Part shown: piece after piece, positions 1-5,076 of the stretch
Layout of the letters: each line of letters opens with the position of its first letter
How positions within the stretch are numbered: the stretch's first letter is position 1
Assembly: GCA_021790295.1 (NCBI GenBank)
Contig: JAJYIC010000109.1
Span: 1-7,841, forward strand
Length of the DNA stretch: 7,841 nucleotides
Direction of reading: 5' to 3'
DNA from: Pseudomonadota bacterium
GTDB taxonomy: Bacteria; Pseudomonadota; Alphaproteobacteria; ATCC43930; CGMCC-115725
Position numbers and translations under genes: made by a program
The notes under the pieces: model-generated
The model's input: only the letters and a program-made list of their open reading frames with translations
Databases searched by the model: none
Told to the model about the DNA's origin: nothing

Positions 1-340
1 CTTGAAACAGCAGCCGAGTCGCGGTGCCCGGCGAGCGCGGTCCAAGGCGCGCCGCGAAAATCCCGCGCGCAGGACCGCGGAGGCGCACGAGCCTTTCTCC
101 CGCGGCGATCCTCTGGCCGTCAGCGGTAAGGCGCTCGAACGCGATCTGCGAGTCGATCAGTTCGAAAGCGAGGAGGGCCACTTCGAGGCCGGCCTGAACC
201 CCGTCGCGGCGCGCGGCGATGACCGCCTCCACCTTCGCCCCTTGGGGCACGATCGCGTCGCTCGTGATGTCGCCGGCGCGGCCCAGATCTTCGAGGAGCG
301 CCGCCCGCACCAAAGGCTCCGAAAGAAGACGCAACGTCAT
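1..340 (-). CDS. nadC: Nicotinate-nucleotide pyrophosphorylase (quinolinate phosphoribosyltransferase), 5' part only
   Basis: NadC converts quinolinate and PRPP to nicotinate mononucleotide, CO2 and pyrophosphate, the step after NadA in cytosolic de novo NAD synthesis. I translated this by hand from the ATG at 340-338. The 113 visible codons are open to the window edge. Residues 7-30 (SEPLVRAALLEDLGRAGDIT and onward) are the classic NadC N-terminus. The GVQAGL segment (47-52), the DGQRIAAG region (74-81) and GPAR (89-92) also fit the family. The gene starts 20 bases after the nadA stop, so the two are surely co-transcribed; the ribosome site is weak. Oddly, after GPAR the protein no longer follows the family: the near-invariant ERTALNFL...SGIAT stretch is not recognisable in this frame in bases 2-70. 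That could mean a frameshift, real divergence or poor sequence at an edge. The assignment from residues 1-92 is firm; intactness is not. Confidence 0.85.
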   Translation of the reverse strand, partial: MTLRLLSEPLVRAALLEDLGRAGDITSDAIVPQGAKVEAVIAARRDGVQAGLEVALLAFELIDSQIAFERLTADGQRIAAGERLVRLRGPARGIFAARLGPRSPGTATRLLFQ

Positions 341-360
341 CGCAAGGGTCCGGGCAGATC

Positions 361-1347
361 CTAGCCGAGCGCCAGCATGCGTTCGACCGCCGCGCGCGCG
401 CGCGCCGCGATCTGCGGCTCGATCTCCACCTTATGCTCCATCCTTTCGAGAGCCCGGCGTATGTTCGAAAGCGTGATCCGCTTCATATGCGGGCAGAGAT
501 TGCAGGGACGCACAAATTCGAGATCGGGATGCTGGAGCGCGACATTGTCGCTCATCGAGCATTCGGTGAGGAGAACGACGCGCGCCGGCCGATGCTTGCC
601 GACATAACCCGCCATCGCCGCCGTCGAACCGGCAAAGTCGCATTCCGCAACGACCTCGGGCGGGCATTCGGGATGGGCCAGGATTAGGATCCCCGGATAA
701 CGGGCGCGGAACTCGCGGATATCTTCGGCGCTAAAGCGCTCGTGGACTTCGCAGCGCCCTTTCCAGGCGATGATCTCGACCGTGGTCTCTTTTGCGGTGT
801 TGCGCGCGAGATATTCGTCGGGGAGCATGATCACGGTTTTGGCGCCGAGAGCCTCGACGATCTTTTTCGCATTGCCGGAGGTGCAACAGACGTCGCTCTC
901 CGCCTTGACCGCCGCCGAGGTGTTGACATAGCTGACGATCGGCACCCCCGGGTGGGACTGCCGCAAAAGCCTTACATCCGCGCCCGTGATCGAAGAGGCG
1001 AGCGAACAGCCCGCTTCGAGATCGGGGATGAGGACGGTCTTTTCCGGGTTCAACAGTTTTGCCGTCTCGGCCATGAAATGAACCCCGGCGAGGACGATGA
1101 CCGGCTTATCCGTGCGCGCCGCCTCGCGCGCCAGCGCAAGACTGTCGCCGACGATGTCCGCGACCGTGTGGAAGATGTCGGGGGTCTGGTAATTATGGGC
1201 GAGGATCACCGCATTCCTTTGCCCCTTCAGCGCGAGGATCCGGGCGATGTCCGGGGCCAAGATCGGCCACTCGAACGGGGGGATGTGGCGCTCGACGCGG
1301 CGATAGAGATCGGAAAGCGGCAAGGCGGTTTCGAGGGTGTCCTGCAT
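361..1347 (-). CDS. nadA: Quinolinate synthase NadA
   Basis: NadA is a [4Fe-4S] enzyme that condenses iminoaspartate with dihydroxyacetone phosphate to quinolinate in de novo NAD synthesis. The 328-residue product has the usual family length. The three expected cluster cysteines are visible: C114 in EAGCSLA, C199 in WKGRCEVH and C285 in CNLCPHMK. The last keeps a CxxC with C282, as in the E. coli-type protein. The substrate-site signature HNYQTPDIFHTVADIVGDSL (51-70) is intact. I chose the ATG at 1347-1345 because the purine-rich AAGAAAGGG lies about 6 bases upstream and the protein begins as other NadA proteins do. An in-frame ATG at 1425 would add 26 residues encoded by operator and hairpin DNA and has no ribosome site. 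The gene follows the NadQ-type regulator by 114 bases, which hold a promoter and two operator-like repeats, and runs into nadC. All key residues are present, so it should be functional. Confidence 0.97.
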   Translation of the reverse strand: MQDTLETALPLSDLYRRVERHIPPFEWPILAPDIARILALKGQRNAVILAHNYQTPDIFHTVADIVGDSLALAREAARTDKPVIVLAGVHFMAETAKLLNPEKTVLIPDLEAGCSLASSITGADVRLLRQSHPGVPIVSYVNTSAAVKAESDVCCTSGNAKKIVEALGAKTVIMLPDEYLARNTAKETTVEIIAWKGRCEVHERFSAEDIREFRARYPGILILAHPECPPEVVAECDFAGSTAAMAGYVGKHRPARVVLLTECSMSDNVALQHPDLEFVRPCNLCPHMKRITLSNIRRALERMEHKVEIEPQIAARARAAVERMLALG

Positions 1348-1362
1348 TGGCGGCCCTTTCTT

Positions 1363-1379
1363 ATACTCAATATGAGCAT
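1363..1379. promoter_or_regulatory. Proximal operator O1 for nadA (putative NadQ site)
   Basis: The 17-bp sequence ATACTCA-ATA-TGAGCAT is an inverted repeat with 6 of 7 pairs matching around a 3-bp centre; flanking TT and TA extend the dyad by one more pair. It ends 15 bases before the nadA ATG, next to the ribosome binding site, and so falls in the predicted 5' leader. The same pattern recurs at 1426-1442. Given the adjacent NadQ-type regulator gene, I infer that this regulator binds here. At this position, well downstream of the predicted start of transcription, it could act by looping with O2 or as a roadblock. Confidence 0.75.
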
Positions 1380-1390
1380 TACTGCGTCCC

Positions 1391-1421
1391 GAGAAAGCCG
1401 GACCAAACCGGCCCGGCTCTC
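1391..1421 (-). other. GC-rich hairpin in the nadA leader, between the two operators
   Basis: Read on the minus strand, GAGAGCCGG and CCGGCTTTCTC can pair as a 9-bp stem with a two-base bulge around an 11-base loop. A competing inner 5-bp stem forms because GCCGG occurs twice in tandem. It fills most of the space between the operators at 1363-1379 and 1426-1442 and would lie near the 5' end of the nadA mRNA. No T-run follows on the transcribed strand, so a classical intrinsic terminator for the upstream gene is unlikely. It could be a 5' mRNA stabiliser or simply the spacer of an operator loop. Confidence 0.4.
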
Positions 1422-1425
1422 CCAT

Positions 1426-1442
1426 GTGCTGATTTTGAGTAT
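1426..1442. promoter_or_regulatory. Distal operator O2 for nadA, over the -10 box (putative NadQ site)
   Basis: On the plus strand this reads GTGCTGA-TTT-TGAGTAT; on the minus strand ATACTCA-AAA-TCAGCAC. One half is identical to the O1 half ATACTCA, and the other is a degenerate copy. The 3-bp spacer is the same length as in O1. It overlaps the TATACT -10 hexamer (1438-1443) and the predicted transcription start, the standard place for a repressor to block RNA polymerase. Its centre (1434) is 63 bp from that of O1 (1371), about six helical turns, so both sites would face the same side of the helix. Confidence 0.75.
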
Positions 1443-1465
1443 AAGGCTCTCCGCTCCCCTGTCAA
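1438..1465 (-). promoter_or_regulatory. Sigma-70-type promoter of nadA-nadC
   Basis: On the minus strand TTGACA (1465-1460) is a perfect -35 hexamer. It is followed by a 16-bp spacer and TATACT (1443-1438), a five-of-six match to the -10 consensus. Transcription would start near 1431, giving a leader of roughly 84 bases to the nadA ATG. The -35 hexamer includes the TGA stop of the upstream regulator (1464-1462), so the promoter is partly inside that gene. The -10 box is overlapped by operator O2. No start-site mapping is available here. Confidence 0.75.
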
Positions 1466-2442
1466 GCAAGGGCGCGGCGGCCCGCGCGCAGATGAAGCCC
1501 GGGCGCCGGGCGTTCGCGCAAAACCTCGCGGCGGAAACGGACAAGACGCGCCGGACGGCCTCCCGTATCGAGGCTCACCCCGCCGGTTTCCTCGACGAGG
1601 CCTTGCTCGGAGACGAGACGGCGGAAATTCTGCTTGTGAAGGCGCACTCCCAAAAGCGCCTCGACCGTCCGTTGCAAGTGCAAAAGCGTAAAGGCGGGCG
1701 GCATCAGCTCGAAAATCAAAGGCCGGTATTTGATCTTGCCGCGCAGCCGCCCGATCGCGGTGGCGAGAATGCGGCGGTGATCGACCGCCATCGGCCGCCC
1801 GACCCCTTCCCCGCCTTCGGCAAAGGGCGCGCCTTCGAGATCCCTTTGCCGTTCGGGAATGAGGCCGGCCTCGTAAAGAAGCTCGTAGCGTTCGAGAACT
1901 CCCTCCTCGTTCCATGACGGCGACCCGAGGGCAAAGGCAAGACCGAGGCGCTCTTGCCGCAAACGCGCCTCGGCGTCGCCCGGGGCCTCGCGCGCCCAAC
2001 CGAGGAGATCCGCCTCGATCCGGTCGAGCGCGCCGGGCCTGCCCTGGCGCCAATCCTCCCAAGGAAAATACCGGTACCAGCCCTGCCACACCGCTTCTCC
2101 GGCGAAGTCGGGTTCGGCTTCGCGCACAAGAGCCAGATACGCAACCGTGAGGCTTCGTCCCGAAGGAGCGTCGCCGCATTCGACGCGGTCGCGGTCGCCG
2201 AAAGTGTAGAGCTGTTCGACATAACCGAGCTTCTGCCCGGTCTGGCGCGCGACCCAGGCGCGAAGGCCCTTTTCGAGGGTCCTATGCTCGACTTCGAGGG
2301 GGCCGGAGGGTAGAGCCTCGCTCTCTTCGCGGAAACGCAAGGTCAAGACGCGCGGCTCGAGGGCGGAAGCGGCGATGATCGCCGCGCAAAGGCGTATCGA
2401 AAGAAGAGAAGCGAAATCGACGCCGCCGCGAGGTTTTTGCAT
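1462..2442 (-). CDS. nadQ: NadQ-type transcriptional regulator of NAD synthesis (Nudix-like domain plus winged helix, COG4111-like)
   Basis: This 326-residue protein looks like a regulator built from a Nudix-fold effector domain and a C-terminal winged helix, as in NrtR and the alphaproteobacterial NadQ group. The N-terminal part (about 17-200) carries family-like stretches such as ALPSGPLEVEHRTLEKGLR (43-61), GYVEQLYTFGDRDR (73-86) and WYRYFPWEDWR (122-132). Where a Nudix hydrolase would have REUxEExGU there is LRAWVARQTGQ (60-70), so the metal-binding glutamates are missing and it is probably a ligand sensor, not an enzyme. The C-terminal part (about 225-306) holds GRLRGKIKYRPLIFELMP, FTLLHLQRTVEALLG, NFRRL and GRPARLVRF, typical of the NrtR-like DNA-binding domain. 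It sits immediately upstream of nadA with two matching operators between, which supports a role as nadA repressor. The ATG follows the kinase gene by 32 bases; its ribosome site is weak. The symbol rests on family resemblance and position. Confidence 0.85.
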   Translation of the reverse strand: MQKPRGGVDFASLLSIRLCAAIIAASALEPRVLTLRFREESEALPSGPLEVEHRTLEKGLRAWVARQTGQKLGYVEQLYTFGDRDRVECGDAPSGRSLTVAYLALVREAEPDFAGEAVWQGWYRYFPWEDWRQGRPGALDRIEADLLGWAREAPGDAEARLRQERLGLAFALGSPSWNEEGVLERYELLYEAGLIPERQRDLEGAPFAEGGEGVGRPMAVDHRRILATAIGRLRGKIKYRPLIFELMPPAFTLLHLQRTVEALLGVRLHKQNFRRLVSEQGLVEETGGVSLDTGGRPARLVRFRREVLRERPAPGLHLRAGRRALA

Positions 2443-2474
2443 CCGCCACGTTCACCGCAATTTCGCCGCTCGAT

Positions 2475-3263
2475 TCAATATGGTGCGCCGGGCGCCGTCG
2501 CCCCAGGGAGGATCGGGCAGGGCGCCCTAAGATCGCGCTCTGCGCCGAGAAAATCGAGGGCGGCCCGCAAAACCTCTTGCGGGCTTTTGGCCGTGGTGTC
2601 GAGGACGCGCGAAGGGATGCCGGCAAAGGCCCGCAAAGCGCGGTTCCTTTCTCCGCCCGCCCGTTCGAAAAAGCGCAACGTCTCCGCATACTGGGCGCGG
2701 ATGAATGATGCGGTTTCGTACTTGTCGCGGTGTGGGGCGTTTTCGAGCCGGCGGAAAGCGATTTCCGGATCGGCGACAAGGCAGATCTGGGCCGAAGGCC
2801 GTTCGAGCTCGCGGCTGCGCAAAAGCGCTTCGGTCTGCCGGTAACCGACCCCTTGCACGCGGCCGAAGATGAAGTTGTCCATCCATCCGCGTTGCGAGAC
2901 AAGGCCCCTGCCTTTCCGCCGCCAGTCCCTGATCCGATAATTCGCAAGGCGCGCATCGGCGGCGAAGATGAGCCGGTCCGTATGCACGTCGCCAAACGGC
3001 GCTCCTCCTCCGGAACGCCGCAAAGAAGGGTGGACAAAATCGTGATACGGCAGGCGAAAGGGCCGTGCCCCGCAAGTTGCGGCAAGGCCGCGCACGAGCG
3101 TCGTCTTGCCCGCGCCGTCAAGGCCCGTAACGACGACCCAGGTGCCGGGAAGAAAGAAAAAGGCCTCGACCGGGCGGGAAGCGGATCGATCAGCGCCAAA
3201 GGGGGCGCCGTCGGGGGGCACGGCCCCCTTCCCCGGCGCCTGCGAAAGCGGTTTGAGGATCAT
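2475..3263 (-). CDS. Thymidylate-kinase-like P-loop nucleotide/nucleoside kinase, substrate unknown
   Basis: The 262-residue product has a Walker A loop GLDGAGKTT at 47-55 after a beta-strand (WVVVTG), and a thymidylate-kinase-like layout. DRLIFAADARL (96-106) resembles the LLFAADR segment, and RDKYETASFIRAQYAETLRFF (179-199) resembles the LID and following helix. It is not a standard Tmk: the DR[YH] motif is replaced by SQRGWMDNF (123-131), and the dTMP-loop region after the P-loop reads LPYHDFVHPS. It also has about 40 extra residues before the P-loop strand and about 20 low-complexity, Pro/Ala-rich residues at the end. I would call it a kinase of the thymidylate kinase superfamily without naming a substrate. 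It lies 97 bases after the UbiD gene and 32 bases before the regulator. A TATAAC (3293-3288) could be a -10 box, but no good -35 accompanies it. The start is the only ATG in range; a G-rich ribosome site lies rather far upstream. Confidence 0.7.
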   Translation of the reverse strand: MILKPLSQAPGKGAVPPDGAPFGADRSASRPVEAFFFLPGTWVVVTGLDGAGKTTLVRGLAATCGARPFRLPYHDFVHPSLRRSGGGAPFGDVHTDRLIFAADARLANYRIRDWRRKGRGLVSQRGWMDNFIFGRVQGVGYRQTEALLRSRELERPSAQICLVADPEIAFRRLENAPHRDKYETASFIRAQYAETLRFFERAGGERNRALRAFAGIPSRVLDTTAKSPQEVLRAALDFLGAERDLRAPCPILPGATAPGAPY

Positions 3264-3360
3264 GGTCTCGATAAAGCCCCCCTTTTCGTTATAAGCGGTT
3301 TATGGGCCGTCTTTCGGGCTCGATAGTGCCTGCCGCGGCCCTTCGAGGAAAGGCGTGCCT

Positions 3361-5013
3361 TCACCCCCGCTCTGTTGCGGGCCGCGCCCGGTCGGGGCGG
3401 AACTTGGTTTCGGGCTTGAGCCCGCGGCGGCGCTCTTTGGCGCTGATGCGGCCGTTTTCGAGATAAAGCCCGCGCACCGCGCGGGAGGCCGCCTCGTCCC
3501 AAACCTGGAGCCAGTCGCCGAGGCTGTAGCCGTGCCAGGGCTCTTGCGGGCGCAGCAGAGGCAAGCCCAGTTCCTCCCAAATCGCCTTCGCGCGCTCCAT
3601 GTATTCGCGTTTGGGGAGTGCGAGAGGAGGCATCTTCCCTTTCATCGTCGCATCGATGAGGAGCGTTGAATCCTCTCCCCCCTCGCTTTCGCGCTTCGGC
3701 CCGTGGCCCTCTCCGCGGTGCGGCAGGATGGCGACGTCTTCGACCGGATTGGCGCGGTAGGCGAGAGCCCAAAGGAGCGCGTCGGCGTTCTCGGGAGCGA
3801 TGTCGTCATCGACCGCGATGGTGATCTTCCCGCAATCGCCTTTGAAAAAGGCGGCGCTGCGCAAAGCCCGCCAGACCTCGGTTCTGGGCATCCCCCGTTC
3901 GAGGGTAACGATCACCACCCGCAACAGCCCGGTCAAAGGCTCGTGCAGAGACACCTTTTTCACCCCGCGTATGCCGAGCGCGTCGCGAAGATGAGAGAGG
4001 AACAAAGGTTCGTAAGCGATCTTTTTGATAACGCTCGATTCGCTCGGCGCAAGCTGGCTGATGTAGGAAGGAATGACGGGATCGCGGCGCATGGTGATCG
4101 CGCTCACTTGCATCGGCATGTTGTATTCTTCGAGCGCGACATGGCCGTGCGACTCGCCGAAAGGCGCCTCGGGTTCGACAAATTCGGTATCGATCAATCC
4201 TTCGATCACGATCTCGCTTTCGGCGGGGACGAGAAGGGGTACGCTGCGCGCGCGCACGACCTGGATGGGAGCGCCGGCAAGGCCGCCCGCGACCTCGATC
4301 TCGTCCATCCCGATAGGCAGCTTTTGCGGGCCCATAAAGGCGACAAAAGGGGGGCAGCCGAGAACGATCGCGCAGGGCATGAAACGCTCGCCGCGCTTCT
4401 GATGGGAAAGGTAATGGAGATAGCCTCCGGCGCCGCCGACCCGGGTCGCCATGCGCAAGACGAGCCGGTCGCTCGCTTTGAGCGCGGCGCGATAGGTGCC
4501 CATGTTCTGGACCCCCGTCTCCGGATCGCGGGTGATGACATTGGTCGCGGTCAAGGTCGGCGCGCTGTCGAAACCCGGCGTGGAGATGGGGATCGGCAAA
4601 AGGTCGAGCCCCTTGCCTGCGCCCGAAAGCGCCTCGCCTTCGATCACCACCTCCTGGCAGACGCCCCGATCGACGAGACGCGGCGGGATCGGGTTGGCGA
4701 TCGCGCGCTGCCATTTCCCTCCGATCTCGGCGACAGGCGCCCCCATGCCGATACTGTAGATCTGAGGGTTTGCGGCGATCGCTCCGACCACCACCGGGAT
4801 CTCGTAACGGCGTCCTTGTCCGTCGGTGATGTTGGTGAAAAGGAAGGCCTTTCTGTCCTTTTCGGCAAGCCCGCCGACAAACTGCCAGCGCACCAGAGGA
4901 TGGAGTTCGCTGTCCTTGTCGATCCTGCGGTCGATCGAAAGCAGGAGCCCCTGCGCCTTCAAGCTTTGCAAATGCTCATGGAGATCGGGATAAGGCCGTT
5001 CGCAAGAGTTCAT
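3361..5013 (-). CDS. UbiD-family prenylated-FMN-dependent (de)carboxylase
   Basis: UbiD enzymes reversibly decarboxylate aromatic or unsaturated acids using prenylated FMN. The 550-residue product has a usual length for the family. The expected active-site set is visible: N170 and R175 in QNMGTYRA match the Asn-x4-Arg of fungal Fdc1 (N168, R173), and E282 and E287 in PEAPFGESHG match its E277 and E282. The family-like segments QIYSIGMG, LPIPISTPGFDSAPTLTA and FMGPQKLPIGMDEIEVAGG are intact. The ATG at 5013 has a good ribosome site (AGAGAAGG). No UbiX flavin prenyltransferase is in the window, so the cofactor must come from elsewhere. The gene starts 63 bases after the cyclase stop and may share its transcript. 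The substrate is not deducible: it could be ubiquinone synthesis, or an aromatic acid or aromatic acyl-CoA, the last suggested weakly by the CoA-transferase two genes upstream. The family is sure, the role is not. Confidence 0.93.
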   Translation of the reverse strand: MNSCERPYPDLHEHLQSLKAQGLLLSIDRRIDKDSELHPLVRWQFVGGLAEKDRKAFLFTNITDGQGRRYEIPVVVGAIAANPQIYSIGMGAPVAEIGGKWQRAIANPIPPRLVDRGVCQEVVIEGEALSGAGKGLDLLPIPISTPGFDSAPTLTATNVITRDPETGVQNMGTYRAALKASDRLVLRMATRVGGAGGYLHYLSHQKRGERFMPCAIVLGCPPFVAFMGPQKLPIGMDEIEVAGGLAGAPIQVVRARSVPLLVPAESEIVIEGLIDTEFVEPEAPFGESHGHVALEEYNMPMQVSAITMRRDPVIPSYISQLAPSESSVIKKIAYEPLFLSHLRDALGIRGVKKVSLHEPLTGLLRVVIVTLERGMPRTEVWRALRSAAFFKGDCGKITIAVDDDIAPENADALLWALAYRANPVEDVAILPHRGEGHGPKRESEGGEDSTLLIDATMKGKMPPLALPKREYMERAKAIWEELGLPLLRPQEPWHGYSLGDWLQVWDEAASRAVRGLYLENGRISAKERRRGLKPETKFRPDRARPATERG

Positions 5014-5076
5014 GCCTTCTCTTCCCTCAAGATTTTCCCGCCTTGTTTTGCGCCGCAGAGAGGCGCCGGCATCGGG

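Noticed and set aside
1391..1421. Hairpin as intrinsic terminator of the regulator gene
   Set aside because: No T-run follows the stem on the transcribed strand, and it lies downstream of the nadA promoter, where full termination would silence nadA.
1345..1425. Upstream ATG that would lengthen NadA by 26 residues
   Set aside because: No ribosome site precedes it, the added residues are unlike NadA proteins, and the DNA is better explained as hairpin plus operator. The start at 1347 has a good ribosome site.
742..1917. Plus-strand open frame of 391 codons across nadA, the operator region and the regulator
   Set aside because: It crosses two well-supported opposite-strand genes and a promoter region, and its product resembles no family. 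It is an antisense shadow.
5021..5076. Short GCGCC/GGCGC stem in the gap between the cyclase and UbiD genes
   Set aside because: A 5-bp stem with no T-run is expected by chance in DNA this GC-rich.
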